DNA of 64,000 bases from Monomorium pharaonis (taxonomy: Eukaryota > Arthropoda > Insecta > Hymenoptera > Formicidae), in NCBI RefSeq assembly GCF_013373865.1, contig NC_050472.1:8179276-8243275 (forward strand). Direction: 5' to 3'. The notes under the pieces are model-generated. The model was not told the DNA's origin, did no database searches, and worked only from the letters and a program-made list of their open reading frames with translations. Shown here one piece after another: positions 36,901 to 51,540 of this stretch (the stretch's first letter is position 1; every line of letters begins with the position of its first letter). Both the position numbers and the translations under genes were made by a program.

Positions 36901-39900
36901 ACTCACGTGCGTGAATATCGGGCTTTTTGCTAAAAACATAAACGAACAAATTTTAAAACTGTTGAAATTTACTAAATCCTCGATTTCGCAAAAGATAAGA
37001 AATGAAAAATTTGATGTCAAAAGTCCAACGATCCAGAAGACATGTAAATCTAAGATATCTTACATTGTTTTACGGAAGAAAAGAATATAAACAAAACATT
37101 TTTACGAAGTTACATGTAAAATAATCTAATATTATCAATAATATACTTGCTGTTTAAATTATACAACTTGCAAACAAAATTATCCAAATTTAATTCTCAC
37201 ATTTAAAGAATTCAGATTTTATATAGAAAAGAGCCATTAACATATGAAATATGAGTATTTATTTCTTTAATAATTTAGATTCAGATTATACTTTTATCGG
37301 TATTAATACACGCAATGTTCAGTTTTCAAGAAATAAAGGAGTGTCACTTTAAAAGATGCCAGTATTAGAGTTCTTTCTTGACTAAACTTTAAATACTAAT
37401 ATATTCCTAACAACAGGTTTATTAGGCATATTATTACTGAAATTAATTAATTAACCTTTTTAATACTCAAAGTAAGTAAGTAATTACAAAGTAGTTAACA
37501 TTGTCTTATATTCTTTTTAGTTACTCCTTTCAATACTTACTTATGCCTTCGAGACGTTTGATGTTCTGAACGGTTCTCAGATAGAATTTCATTGTGAAGA
37601 AAAATAAAACAATCAATACCATTATTATTATCAACATCCATGGATTAAGTATTACCTCCATAGTCATTATACTGCATACTATGCAAATAAATTGGAGCGC
37701 CTCTAACATTACTCTGGGCAACATTTCGTCCATGGTACCCACGTCATTCGAAAATCTATTTAAAATTCTCCCTGAAACACGAAAATTGCTAAACAAAATT
37801 TATGAAAAATTCAATTATTGATATTAAAAAACAGTAATCAATATTAAGGCTCGATTTAGATTTCTAACACTACGAATATGCGGTAAAAATTTATGCCAAT
37901 TATCATGAGCTTTATTTCTTTGACAATATCTAACTCAACTAAAAATCAAAGACATTTTGCTTTTAGATTAAAAATTTACAAATTTTAGCGAGTTTCAGAA
38001 CGCGATAATTTTTTTTATCTTGCGATTGTTACTCACCGGAGGGATTGATATTGAAAAAGGACATGGGCGCCTGTAGCAGATTGGAGAACATGGTATTGTG
38101 GAGATTACAGCTTGAATTCATGCAGATCTTTGTGTAGAGGAAGTTGCTGAAGATCGCAGTAGCTGTGCAAGCAATGATGCAAAAGGTGTATACGTATATG
38201 GCATCCACGGTGCTCAGTAGACCGTCCGGATCCAGAGTGAAAATCGATCCCAGAAAGTTGTTGTTATACATGTTCGCATACCGTTTGGCTTCACTAACGT
38301 TGTTGATACGCCTGATATCCTCCAAGTTAATCCAATACGAGAGCCAGTAATCATTTCCAGTAGTAGCAATCTGGCTGATAACGAAAGATAGCAACAACAT
38401 TAACAAGATGAAGTAATTCCCGCCGTGATGAAAATATTCCTTGTACACTCTGCCGGATATTCGCCCGCGTGCCATCATCTCGCCTTCTGAAATATTCTCT
38501 ACGTAATCCGAATTGTCAATGTCCGAATGCTGTACAAAAATGATAAAATAACAGTATAATTACTTGATTGCCTATAGATTGTTAGTTTTATGGAGGTAGT
38601 CGCGCTATAATTGTTAATAATACAAAAAACAATATTTGAAAATTAATAGACATTTGAGAACCACTTCTTTTGCGTACAGTCTTCAAGAACACTTTTTATT
38701 TTCTAAGCTGCCAATTAGTTAAACTACATTAAATATTTTTAACACGAATATCATTTTTTAACGTTTTCTTTTTCAATTATTTTGTATTACAATTGTATAC
38801 TTTTGTTTTGCTACAAATAATTTTAAATAGAAATGTTATACACATTCTAATCTTTTCTAATCTTTTTAATTAAAAATAATAAACGGCAAAGGTCTTACAA
38901 TGATGGAACTTGCGGTTGATGAATCTGAGGCACGTCTCATTAGCGAGATCTTTCTTACTGACATTTCCGAGGCTCTCTTAATTTCTTCTTCGTTTTTCTG
39001 CCCTTCGTGATTTAAGTTGTTCATCATCTCGATAAAATTATTTGACTGTACTAATTCATTATAACTTCCTTGCATTTTAACAAAACCCTTAAGAAATAAA
39101 ATCAGGATATTTAATACGTGATGGACATTTAATCCTTAATAATAACTAGAATTTTTTAATTAATTATAGTTTACATATAGAGCAATAAGTAAATAATATT
39201 TAAAAATACTTTTTAAAAACTTAAAAAAAAAAGTTAAGTTTCTTTCTTTGGTTATAATTTATTTTAAAGAATTATTTTAAAGATTACGAAATTATTTTGA
39301 AAAAATTAGTCTTTTAAATCGAATGATAGAAAAAAAATTAAAATTTAGTATACAACAATAGAATGTAAAAACCGAAATCAATTAAAGAATATTCAATACG
39401 GCTCACTTGATCCAACACCACAATGTAATCCATACGTTTGAGAAATTGCAGCTGATGGGTGACGAGTATCCTTGTCTTGCCGTGAAGATAATCTGTAATA
39501 CATTTCGAGTAAAGATGCCTAGCGACGCGAGTGTCTACCGCACTTAAGGGATCATCGAGCAGATAAAGATCTGTTTGCCTGTAAACTGCTCTCGCGAGAT
39601 TGATACGCGCTCTTTGACCTCCGGACAGAGATACACCTCTGTCGCCAACCATCGTCATGTCTCCCTGTGGAAACTGTCGAAAATCCTTCTTCAAGGCGCA
39701 CACATTTGCCACCTGAAACGTTTTTAAGTATCTAATCAACAAAAAAAAAAAAAGAAATGATAGGAAGAAAGCTTAAAAAATGCTAGAAAATTTTAATCTA
39801 GAAGATATAAGATATATTTCAATAAATATTATATTAATATTTAAAATTTTTAATTATTAATGTAATTGTTGCAATAATAATATTACATTTTTTAAAAAAA

Positions 39901-42738
39901 TATTAATATAAATATGAAAATATAAAATTAAAATATTAATACAAATGTCATTGTTAATTGACGCTTATCACGATTTTGTTATGTAGCTAGAATTATATAA
40001 AGCTTAACATTTGGCAATATTTACAGTATTTATCAAAAATATTTTTTTTTATATATTTACAGTCATCAGTTATAATAAATAGTCAGTACCTGAGTATATC
40101 TGGCTTTGTCATAGGGTTGACCAAACAGTATATTGTCTCTTACAGTACCGCCAAAAAGCCATGGTTCCTGGCTAGCATAGGAGATGCGCAGATTCGGATT
40201 GTCCGTAAAGTAACCGTTGGACAAATTGCCCTGAATGAGATTCTTCGAGGAATTCTGAATAAGCGTCACGGAACCTGCGCCGGGATTCAGTTCCTTCAGC
40301 AATAGATGTAATATAGATGATTTGCCAGAACCCACTGCGCCGACCACAGCGCACAACTGGCCTGGCTTGATGATCAAATTGATATTGCACAAAGTCGGTG
40401 GCAATTTGCTGCTGATCCAATTGGCCGAAACATGTTGAAACTTGACGCAGACCGGAAAATCAAATAGCCTTTGAACCTCGGAAAGTCTGATACTCCCATT
40501 TTTCGAGATGTCCGTTCGGTTCTCTGGATTAGTAGCATCGTTTGATTTCTGAAACTGTAACTGCGAATCCTTCTCCGAATGTCCCATATTTACCTCCTCC
40601 ATCAGCAGAAGATCCTGTAAAAGTTCTCTTAGTCGCAAATATGTAAGTTGCAAAAATATCGGTAAGATGATGAAAACAATGTTTTTAAGAATTCATCATA
40701 AATTGGAAATGATGTGACAGCACCTCTAATCGATTCATAGACACCATTGTTTCACCTATGATTATCAGCGCCTGTGGAAAGCAGAACACTACGCTGCGTT
40801 CAAGTATGTTACAGATTGTCACTATTTCGTAAGTCACGTCAGCAGTCAGGTTATTCCCCGTTAGGACAAACGTGATTAAAGTGAAGTAGATGCTCAATCG
40901 CTGGATGAAGACTACAGTGGCCAAACATATGGCACGAACATATGACGAAAATTTAATCTTATTGATCTCCAGCTCTCTGGTCACAGAGACGATCTTACTG
41001 AACGGTTTCTCCCAAGCGTACATTTTCACAACCTGAAACGAGGCTCATAATCTTTTCTAGTTTGCTCCATAAAATTGTTTTTTATAGAATTTTGTACCGA
41101 ATATTTATCTTTAGTCCAGTATTTCTAAATTATTTGAAAGTAAAATAATCAGAATATCCCTAAAAAATACCTGTATTCCAGTTACGAGTTCACTCATTAT
41201 TTGCACTCTTCGATCGGTCAGTGGCGCGATCATGGTTCTGAGTTTATGGTTGAGTATGCTGAAGAATCCTTGTACTATCAGAACGGTGATCAATAGCAAT
41301 CCGATAGCAACAAGGGTCGAAAAACCAATTTTTTGCCACATTATATAACCCGCGATTGCGATCTGCGAAGGGAAAAATGATTTTAACAAATAGCTCTTTA
41401 AAAATAACAAAATGAGGAAAAAAGATAATTTTACAGTCTATAATTTGTGAAATTGTAAAATACGTGGATGCATACAAATAACTATTAATACACTTTTCAT
41501 AAATCAAACAACTATTAATAAACATATTTAAAGTAATGTAAACATCTCAGTAACCGAACATGTATTTATATCAAAACACTTACACAAAATTTATTATTAT
41601 TAAATTCAAATGCTTTTGTTACTATAATATTATAATTTAATTGTAATCTTTAAATATTCAAGATTATAATTAAATTTTATTTATCTGACGAACCCTGTCG
41701 GCGCGCAGTAAATAAAAAAGCTAAGAAAAATTAAAAATTAAAATTTAATAACATCACTAAAATCCGATATAGACCGTGAGGCGATTTCATAAAACTCATT
41801 GATATGTTTAACATAATACGGTCGGTTAGAAATAATGTACTAATATTGTTAAATTTTATTATTATTAAAAAAAGAATATTTAAGATTAATATTAAGTTTT
41901 TGTGTGGAAGTGTCCGGATAGAGGTATATGTCCGGTCACTGGGACGTTATATATAATCTAATAAATTAAAACAAATTATCAATTAATTATTAAATAGGTT
42001 AATAATCTGTAAAAGAGATTATTTATTTTAATTAAACACTTATTCTTAATTACATTTTTATAGATAATTTTTTAAAATTTTAATAAGAATTTTAATTGAA
42101 AAAAAAAATAATTATTTTGAAATATTGTGGAATTTATACAAATATTTTTCAAGAAATAAAGATTTACCTGAAGAGGCATGATCCATATAATATTCAGGAA
42201 TATTGTTAATTGATCAAAGCGAGTAACGTCATTGCTAAGAAGATTTATAACCTGTCCAATACCGGTTTGATTCATGGATGCTCTGTTCAGTCGTAATAAC
42301 TGCAACAATTTAAAAAAAAACTAGAATACTACATTGCGCGTGCTTCGCGCGCGCCATTTAGCCTTTTTATATTGAACATTGCACTTGTTCTTCTTCTGTA
42401 TTTATATTCAGTTTGTATGCAAATAATTTTATTCTCAAATGTTTTTTATTTATTCCTATTTCTTATTCCTTTTCTCTAAAACTTCCTTTTTCACTCGCTG
42501 TGTCTTCTTCTAATTACTTGCCAAACGTAATCTCTTACTCTATATTTTCATGTTGTTCAATATTACTCTCACACTTTATCATATTTAATCTTCTCTATCT
42601 CACGCTCTCTCACCCCAATTAGTACCTCGGCTATTAATGGAGATATTCAAACACTATGGTAGACTTTTATGTTCACCCTGATCTCGTCTATTTTTCCATG
42701 ATTTTTCCATTCAGACTTTCATATCTTATGCAAGCCAC

Positions 42739-42776
<38 letters not shown>

Positions 42777-45700
42777 CCCGTTAATAAATCTTTTGCGTTC
42801 CAACGTAATCCAACGATTCCGTAGAAATATTATACAATCATTACTTAGATAAAGCAAATATAATGCTGTTTTTTAACTAGAAAGAAGCTTTCTTCTCTTT
42901 TACCAGGAAGAACTTGTATTCCATAACATTACCTTTCGATAGAGAAGGGAGCTACAAGCGACACGTATTCTCATGCCAAACTGCATCGATAGCATTGACG
43001 AGTGATGTATTATCATAAAGCAGATGATAGAACAAAGTATCAAGCAAACAATGTAAATCAACACGTCGTTCAGTTCTACCTTGTTCCTTCCAGTCGGATC
43101 TCTGGCAAAGTAGTCGATGATCCAATTCTGCAAGATCGGTATCGATAAGCGTATTATGCTGCACTGAAAGCAAAAGTGTCAAAATTTAATAATGGGCTTG
43201 TCAATTTGATGAAATCTAAAAGATCTAAGGGAAGAAAAGAGAAAGAAAAAGACATAGGGAAAAGGAGGGTTCCAAATTAGAATTTTTTCTTTTTTTTGAT
43301 TATTAATTAGATTATTTTAATGAAAGACAGGCACAACTTTTTCTATTATTTGCTGATCCTTCTTTATCTTCCATAAAAAATTGAAACCGAAATAACGTAT
43401 GAAATTTCACATATTTAAAACTAACATAAGTATGAGTAGTATATAACTGGTTATTTTCGTAATTTATGTTAAAAAATAAATAATTTTTATCTAAAACATT
43501 TTCAGTTATAAGCTTTGTAGAACTTGAGATAAAATTTTGACGATTTCATAAAACAATTTTTTTTTTCAAAACAAATGTTAACAAGTATATAACCAATACT
43601 TTAAACATTTAATTAATAAAATTGTAATGGTTTTGTTTCAGTTTATCTTTATTTAATCATATTATATTTACTCTAACTAATCAAACGCTTGTAATTGTTG
43701 AAGGAACAACTAGCTTTAAAAGAAAAATCATTTTATATAAAAATTATTTATTTATTAACATGAATTATAAACATTTTATGGACACAAATTACTTGATATT
43801 GTCAAACTTCGTCGATAGGCAGAAAAGATTAAACAAAATAGAATACATCATTTTGAAATTTTTGCTTTATTAACAACAATGTGCCATTCGTGCATTGTAA
43901 ATATTGTTGTTTATAAAGAGTTCCTCCAACTGCGCTTTGTCGCATATCAAAAAAATAAATTTTCTGCTAGCTGCGAAAATTGCAAAATGGTACTTTTCTA
44001 TTTATTTTAAGTTTTGCTCCATCTATCCACAAACATTGTACTAATAATTAACAGGCATTCTGATATTGATCTGTTTAAATCGGAAGTATTATGCGCTCTT
44101 TTTTTTCTAAATTATTGATTTTCTAAGGTATCGATATACTTGAATAAATTGATAGACTCCAATTATGAAATATGGTAACCAAAAGGCGTTGAAGATCGCC
44201 TTATATAATCTCGGACGGTCCTTTTTCAACAGCACTTTCTGCCCGTCCTTGCCCATGGTGTATTCCAGGTTCTTCAGTTTATCTAACTCGCGATTCCAGT
44301 ATCTGAAAAGAAATCTGTTAGTACGTGAGACACATGTTCCCGAGCAATATTTCTTCTAGAAGAGTAGAAAACACATTGATAAATTTGCCAATTAAATAAC
44401 ATTTACCCAGTTGTAACGTGCAGTTACACGCGTAATATCGAATGCTAAGCACTCTGATAATTTAATTTCTAAATTTATTGTACTCATTTTTTCTCTGTAT
44501 ATAAATTCTGTTGAGTCTATAATCTGGTGAGGTTCTCATATAATTTATCACGCATAGAAAAGGGATGGATTAATTAATCCATCATCTATGATCTGCCCAA
44601 GTTTATGATAGCAAATAAATTGGTCATTTATAAAGTTACTGCACTAAAAAATTAATTTAATATGCAATTTAATTTATTTTCAAGGCAGAAAGATGCGTCG
44701 TTAATCTACACTGTTGTAACAGATGTTACTCTCGTTCCAAATTTTGTTTGTGATAATCTCACAACAATATTACAACATGTTCTGTGTTTGCTGGGATAGA
44801 GGTTTTAGAATTATATACAGAAAAAGCTTGTCAATACAATTTGTTATGGGATTATCTTTCTTAAACAAAAACTAAAAATAACGATTGTTAAATTAAAATT
44901 AAAACAATTGTTACAGTTTGCTAATTGTTCTCTATATAGCAAAAATAAAAGCTATAATTACAAGTATTATTATAAAGAATATTAACATGTGTTTATTTTT
45001 AGTGCAAACAATACTCACTTTTCGAGATGATCGGTCAATTTCTCGGATTCATCTGCTTTCACTGGTCGATAAATGTCAGATTCTTCCAAATCACGTTTGG
45101 CTCCTGTCATAAATATTTCTCGCATCCACCTATATCGCAAATAAAACCGGTATATACTACACTTTCGCTCTTTTCATATGCTATACTTGTTTTAACGTAC
45201 TACATTTCTTATACTTTATTATACTACAATGAGTAAATCATTTTAAAACAGCGATTCTTTTATTTTTCTTCCATCAATAAGCAATAATATTATTCCGCGG
45301 TAAATAGAACAGCCAAAAGTTTGTATTTTCTTCGGAATTTCTTTATTTTTATATTTAATAGTTAGTTTTATTTATATTAGATTTCAATATTATATATACA
45401 CCTTTGTTATAATAAATAATATTAGACCACATAATACTTTTTGAAATCTGATGGAATTGTTTAATTTATGAATTTATAATTAATAAAACTCAATGTGTGT
45501 GTTAGATAAGTTATATAAAGTTTTGAATATTTTTAACGTCGGTTTGAGATTTACAAATATTTTATAAAAAATATTTTTCGAAATTCCAACTATTTACAAA
45601 AATAAATTTTAAAAACTATGTTTTTTATGAGTTTTTTTGTAGTTTCCGCCCTAAAAAATCAAATTTGCGTCAATTTTCACTATAATATTCGTAATCAACT

Positions 45701-46971
45701 CATCAAAATGCGCAAGTATACACAGTTTCAACAAGTGTACACAGTTTCAAAAAAATCAAAAGAATAACGTTTTCGAAAGTTTATCCAAAATTATATTATA
45801 TTTTTCTTTACTTCTTATAAGATGTCTGCGTTATTTATTGAAAGTGGATTGTGCTCGCATTTGTACCCCTTTTAGAAGAAAATTATAATCAACAATATAT
45901 TAATTGCTAATAATTTCGGAGTAAGTCCGTCTATCATTAACAGAATTTAATCTCGATTTCGAGAGACTGGTTCATATCACAGACGACCACGTTAAGGCCA
46001 TCCCCGTGAAACAAGTAGTCGCGAACATCGAGCAATCGTCTGGCTGGCAATACGGAATCGTTTTTAACTGTACAATTGCTAAATATTAACCATGATAGAC
46101 ATTACTCAATCTCAGTATCAACAATAAGAAATCGTTTAAGTTTAAGAGAAGCGGGATTACACGCTCGTCAGCCAGTGCAGGTTTCTTATCTTACCCAACA
46201 TTATCGTCGCCTGCGATTAAATTATGCTCATTCTTTGATCAATAGGCAACAAAGGCAATAAAATTCTGTACTGTTTACGAATGACTCTAGATTTTGCAGT
46301 TTTGGTAATTACAGATGAATTCGAGTTTGACGACATCGAGGCGAACGTTATTCGAAGAACTGCAATAGACCGATTCGAGCTTTGGTAGTTCTGTACTGAT
46401 ATAGGCAAGCATATCTCGATTTTCACGAACACCTCTAGTATTCATTCCTTTACCAGGATTGACTGCTACGCGATATGTTCGTGAGATACTGCAACCATGC
46501 GTTCTACCAATTAAAATTCGAATCGGTCAAGGGTTTTGTCTAGTGATAACGTACGACGATACACTCAGCAATTCCTGAGGAACTGTCAAATCGACATTAT
46601 CATATCCGCCATTGAGTCCCGATTTGAATCCAATCAAGCATGTTTGGGATATGTTAGAGCGTAGAGTACGCGATAATTATCTCAATATTAATGATTTGTC
46701 TTTGCTTGTCAGAGCTCTTCAGCAAACTTGGCAGCAAATTCCTCAGGCAGCAATACGCCATTGGAATAATATGCGAAACCGATTGCGAGCCGTAATTTCA
46801 AATAAAGGTAAAACACTCACTATTAAATTACATTAGTGTCAGTACATTTTATCCATGCGCATACATATGCTACACATATTCACATCATATACGCATCTAA
46901 AAAATGAGTTAAAAATACAAAAACACACCAAAAGAGAAATTAAAATTCGTGTATAAGCACACACGCGCACG

Positions 46972-47037
<66 letters not shown>

Positions 47038-48977
47038 GAGAGAGAGAGAGAGAACAAAGCATAAATACGTGCCACCTCCTCGTGATATGTTTTGGATAAT
47101 GCTAACGCCGGCGGTTTTTTAAAGTTTTTGTTAGCATTTCGCAAGTCATACTTGCCGCATTACCGTCCAGTAGATGCCTGTGTGGTAGTTGGCAGACTAC
47201 TACAATTTTATTGATAGCTTTCAAACATTGACAATTGTTTTTTGTTGAAAAAAATCAAAGAATGTTTTTTTTTTCTTTTGTAGACACAATCAATAACGTG
47301 GTGTCAATGTACTGGAAACCAATTTTTTTATATTAATTTATTTTTTATTTTTTCTTACTGAAATTATACAATTTTACAAGTTTATACATTTTGCTTGATA
47401 AAAACATAGTGGCCACTGAAAAAAAGCTCATAAGTATTCGGCAATTTTTTGTCAAAATTAGTATACATCAAAGCATAAAAAAACGTAAAGAACAAATTTT
47501 TATTGTTGTGTAATGCATTTGTTTTCTGGGTTAAAGATGTATCGGACCAAAGTTCAAAATGCTACAAAGTTACTAAAAATTTATGAAATTGTTCTTTTAG
47601 TTTTCCTGATGTACTGCAAAAAACTGAAAACGCATCCATTAAACTTGCTGAGTTATAACTATTTTAATTTTCGCTGATTTTACATTTTATTCTTCTATTT
47701 TATAAAAAAAGACAATCTTGACGGATGAAACAGCTAAAAAAATATAGAAGAAATAGTACCAGTGTTTTGTACATCTAGTATATGAATAGATGAAAATATC
47801 TGCCAAGTTTCAATTGTCTTCACCACACCGTTTTAAAGAAATTAAATATAACTTGAGATAATTGTACATTTTCACTGTCAAAAGTTTAAACTCATAAATG
47901 AAAAAAGTCGCAAAATACGTGAAAAATACCTTTGTAAAAGTAAAAATAAGACTGCAACTATTGTTCAAGTTTCTTACATCTAGATTTACTATGCGTTAGG
48001 CGTAGATATTTAAGTATTTCAAATTTTATGTGCTTTTGTCTAAGATTGTATATCCAATACACCCTTAAAAGAAAAGAATCAATAATTTTTATGTTATCTT
48101 TATTCATTAATAGCTTGTTTAAATGTTTGTTTACAAAATTTGACTACTGTTCTATTTGATAGAGCAAAGTTGCAGTTTTTTAAGAATCTTTTTTGCTCAT
48201 TGGGCTACGATGTTTATAACGGAGTTATAAGCAATCAAATTCAAAATGCTCACTTTTTATTTAATTGAAGGTAAATCAGTAACAAAAAATATTAAAACAA
48301 ATTTGAAAAAAAAGATTTTGTAGAGAAAACTTCAAGCTTTTACGTTAAGAAGATTAGGTTCTCGCAGAACTTTTTTTAAAAACATGACAGGCCGACAAAG
48401 TGAAATAAAAATTTTGCATTTGGTTCGGTTTACAGTTTTCTGCACGTAAAAATTGTCAAACTTACAGGAACATTTAAATGACGGTAGATTTTCAAAAGTA
48501 GAGATTTTAACCTTTAAAATGCTTTTCGGAAATTTAAATTTTATTCATTTTTAACAAAGTTACAGTGGATTGAATTTTTTCTATTTTTTAACAAAATTTA
48601 GTAGTTTAGTAAATTTTCGGTAAAAATTACGAAATAGTTTTCCATTTTCTTAATGTATAAAACGTAAAATATATTATAAATGTAAAACATATAATATTAT
48701 AGTTAATGCAATACAAGCAAGTTATACTGCATTTTAAGAAGATTCTATTTTCAAAATATATCTCTAAGAAAAGGTGGTTTAGCTGTCAAGAAGAAATTTT
48801 TTTTCTATAAGAAAACTTTTTTCCAAAATAGAAAGAAATACTTTGTATTGTTTTTTTCTTTGTTTTTTTTTTTTTAATTATAATTAAGAGAGTCTTAACT
48901 AACCAAAAGAACAGAATACTGAAGATGTTCGCGGTCACCCTGGGATTTTCCTTCATGTCGTCAGTATTCTTATCCAT
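33924..48977 (-). CDS. ABCC (MRP4 / lethal(2)03659-like) multidrug transporter, 17 exons, 1413 aa
   Basis: ATP-driven exporter of organic anions and conjugates. Exons (minus): 48977-48904, 45129-45019, 44302-44140, 43163-42933, 42299-42168, 41362-41171, 41032-40724, 40614-40090, 39712-39407, 39087-38899, 38529-38037, 37771-37541, 36929-36690, 36473-36211, 36140-35701, 35133-35004, 34136-33924. Exon sum is 4242 bases and all phases agree. The N-terminus MDKNTDD...ENPR..ANIFSILFFW is typical of the group. TMD1 spans about 90-400. NBD1: Walker A GAVGSGKSS (496-504), LSGGQ (608-612), Walker B LYLLDD (628-633). TMD2 spans about 770-1090. NBD2: Walker A GRTGAGKSS (1169-1177), FSIGQ (1267-1271), LLVFDE (1287-1292). 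As in other ABCC proteins, NBD1 has D instead of the catalytic E, while NBD2 keeps E. It lacks an N-terminal TMD0, so it is the short MRP type. Intron 1 holds a Tc1 pseudogene. Confidence 0.93.
42321..42660 (-). mobile_element. Helitron 3' terminus (right boundary of body undetermined)
   Basis: On the minus strand the element ends with a GC hairpin (42354-42336: GCGCGCGC-GAA-GCACGCGC, 7 of 8 pairs), 11 bases, then CTAG (42324-42321) followed by T. That is the Helitron 3' signature (hairpin, CTRR, insertion before T). The 5' TC end was not found, so the outer limit given is arbitrary. In ABCC intron 4. Confidence 0.6.
42743..42775. repeat. (GT)n microsatellite
   Basis: Uninterrupted GT repeat in ABCC intron 4. 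Confidence 0.95.
44760..44796. repeat. Partial copy of the CCCAGCAAACACAGAACAT MITE
   Basis: Reads acaatattacaacatgtt followed by ctgtgtttgctggg, the inverted counterpart of 5353-5388. It lies in ABCC intron 2. The other end was not clearly recognised. Confidence 0.6.
45900..46836 (+). pseudogene. Tc1-type transposase pseudogene in ABCC intron 1
   Basis: Plus-strand pieces: SRFRETGSYHRRPR, SSREHRAIVWLAIRNRFLT (paired-like DNA-binding half), the open stretch 46076-46258 (STIRNRL...GLHARQPVQV), VLFTNDSRFCSF (degraded DESRF box), and 46612-46833 with SPDLNPIKHVWDMLERRVR. The third catalytic residue, normally E in PIEH, is K here, and several stops and shifts are present. This is the DD34E Tc1 family. 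Exact terminal repeats were not identified. It is antisense to the ABCC gene. Confidence 0.8.
46963..47053. repeat. (CA)n and (GA)n compound microsatellite
   Basis: CA tract (about 46976-47031) followed directly by GA (about 47032-47053), in ABCC intron 1. The valine/cysteine-rich minus-strand open frame over it is an artefact. Confidence 0.95.
47535..48064. mobile_element. Possible old TTAA-flanked element
   Basis: Ends AGATGTATCGGACC and, inverted, GGGTGTATTGGATA (10 of 14 match), next to TTAA on each side (about 47532 and 48063). The interior is AT-rich and non-coding. In ABCC intron 1. Confidence 0.3.
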
Positions 48978-49653
48978 GCTATTGCACTATTTCAAAAAAC
49001 CTAGTGACACTTCAAGCTAAGCGGAACAAAACGATCGTCATTCTTATTCTCTCTTTGTCTTTCCTCCTTCTGTTTCTTTTTCTCGTTCGTTCTTCTTTCT
49101 TGTCTGCCGTCTCTCCCAGAGCACGTTTTTCAATAGTCAATCCTTTACTGGAACCATCGGTAATTGTGCCGCTACTTTTCATATCAGCTTTAGATACGTT
49201 ACTGATAATGTACGAGAAACGTTAACAACTCGTGAATAAATGCATGAATAAACGCAAATACATTTATGTATTTCTCGTTTCTCTTGTTTTCTTTTGTTGT
49301 GTTATATTTTATACGCGTTTTTTCCACATATCGTATTTCTTCTTTCCCTTTCAATCTAATTCTTGTAATAAAATTTTATTTATTACTCTTTAAATCTAAT
49401 TACTTTAACATATAATTCTTTCTACGTATCTAATATTTTCAAGTATGATTCCACAAATTCTTATAATATATATCAATATAAATTTATTCTATTATATATT
49501 ATTAGATTATTCTATTGTACCACTGACATTAAAAAAATTTATTTATTTAACAAAATTTGAATATTTATATGAAAGAGAATTTGTTTTCTTTGCAATGCAT
49601 TTTACAGTTAAAAATAATTTATTTAATTAAAAACTTATTTTTTGTTTAATAAA

Positions 49654-49925
49654 TTACTACAAAAACTTGGCGCCGCTAAACCGAATAATTTACTTTCATA
49701 CAAAATCGCTTTCTTACAATCTAACTTACTAAAATAATAATTACTTAATTACAAATAATAATTACTAAAATTACAATGTTTTACAATCGAAATCGTAATG
49801 GCATCATAATATACGTATAACATTATACATGCACGCATGAAAGAGCACACACATTCAGATGCACACACAAAAGAAAAAAAAACTGGCAAATTATTCGGTT
49901 TAGCGGCACCAAGTTTTTGTAGTAA
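49654..49925. mobile_element. 272-bp MITE
   Basis: Ends ttactacaaaaacttggcgc / inverted ttactacaaaaacttggtgc, extending through cgctaaaccgaataattt (about 38 bases nearly perfect). No coding capacity. It lies upstream of the ABCC gene. Confidence 0.75.
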
Positions 49926-51100
49926 AATATTTATTTCTAATATTTGTGCAAATAATTATTTGTAAAAGTAGATATTCTAGTTTGTATAAACATCCATTTT
50001 TATAGTTGAGCCATTTTTTTATATCATTACTTTTGTAGAGAAAATACATTTTTTGTTCTTTTGGGGGAAAAGATTATTTTATTAAAATTTTATACATTTA
50101 TATATAATGCCAAATTAAAATTATTTTGTTTAAGAATATATTTTTGAAGGCGTTTTTGCGCGCATATACTTGGCGTTTTTTTATACTTTTTTTTAAACGG
50201 TAATTTTGTTGTGCTATAAATTACTCGAAAAAAATCATGTATCCCGAAAAATCAAGACACAAAACTTTGATTATCAATGGTGCGTCTTCTCTCTCCCTTA
50301 TAATTTATAACTTTATACAGTATATTTATAAAAAGATTTTTTATGTATATATGTGTGATGTATTCTCTCAAGAAAAATAAAAATTATTAAAAAATTATTT
50401 AAAAATTATTTATTGATACATTTCTTTATGTTTTATAAAAGAGAGATTCTTAGTATAAGAATCTTTTATTCTTAAAATATTAAAGATTCAACTTCAAAAT
50501 ATTCAAGATTCATAACACTCTATAATCTCACATAGATTATATAGTGTTAAACAAACATAATTTGCTTACAAACAGAAATTTTATAAGCAAACAGTTTTGT
50601 TAAGAGAAGTATATTTTATAATTATTTATTAATAATTTTTATGAAAAAAAAATTATCGCGCGCGCGGAGAAATTCATAAAACAGTAATATATTTAAATTA
50701 AGAATTAAAATTTTTTAACATTGTTATTAACATTTTATATATATATCATATGCTTTAGATTGTCATAATATTAAAAATATTTTTTGAAATTTAAAACAAA
50801 AGACATTCAAGAAAATTATATATATTATCTATATATATTACCTATATATATAAGTACCGGGTATATCCGCGATTATTTTTGTCATTTGATGTCCAATCCT
50901 CATGCAACTGGTTTCATTTTGTTACAAATTTCTTCTGGTTTAAAATTAGGGCTTTTTTACTTTCATTATTAGGGTTTATAAAAAAATTTCTTTAAAAAGA
51001 ATAGTAACGGATATGCGTTTGTATGTCCGCGAACTCCGTCATTTGTGACCCGATCCTAATGCAAAGTCTTATTTTATTTTAAATTTTACAAGGATTGTTG
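49926..51100. other. Non-genic AT-rich stretch
   Basis: No coding sequence recognised. Short open frames (for example 50784-50972) have no family features. Confidence 0.5.
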
Positions 51101-51540
51101 TCATGGGTTTGGTTTTTCCATATACAGGGTGTATCAAAAATGAATGGCATACTATAAGAAATGTAGGCCCTAAAATGAAACAATCTTATATAGATCTATT
51201 GATTCGGATTGTCATTATAGAAGGGGTTGCCAAACATAATATTTATTCTGAAATGTTTTTGGTTTTGGTTTTACCATATACAAGGTTTTTCATAAAAGAA
51301 TGGCGTAACTGTAAAAAATGTAGGTCCTAAAATGAAACAATCTGTATATGGATCCTGTTTCGGATTTTCATTCTAGAAAAGGTTACAAAACATGGTATTC
51401 ATTCTAGAAAGGGTTACAAAATGACTCGTCTCGATGCGATGATTTTTCGCTCAGATATGCCCATTTGAATAAAAAGGCAGTTTTTTACTTTAAATGCGCA
51501 TATCTCAGCGAAAAATCATCGCATCGAGACGAATAAAAAA
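51101..51540. repeat. Repeat cluster with internal duplication and palindrome
   Basis: Two direct units share ggttttgg/gtttttccatatacagg, then aatggc.ta, gaaatgtagg.cctaaaatga and aacaatctt/g.atat (about 51105-51230 and 51250-51360). They are followed by an inverted pair: cgtctcgatgcgatgatttt / aaaatcatcgcatcgagacg (51426-51445 and 51517-51535). Transposon-derived; family unknown. Confidence 0.55.

Noticed and set aside
46839..47144. Open frame with a long Val-Cys run, minus strand
   Set aside because: Translation of the CA/GA microsatellite; no protein-like flanks.
50650..50680. CG-palindrome TCGCGCGCGCGGA
   Set aside because: No CTRR end at the right distance on either strand; likely a simple CG tract.
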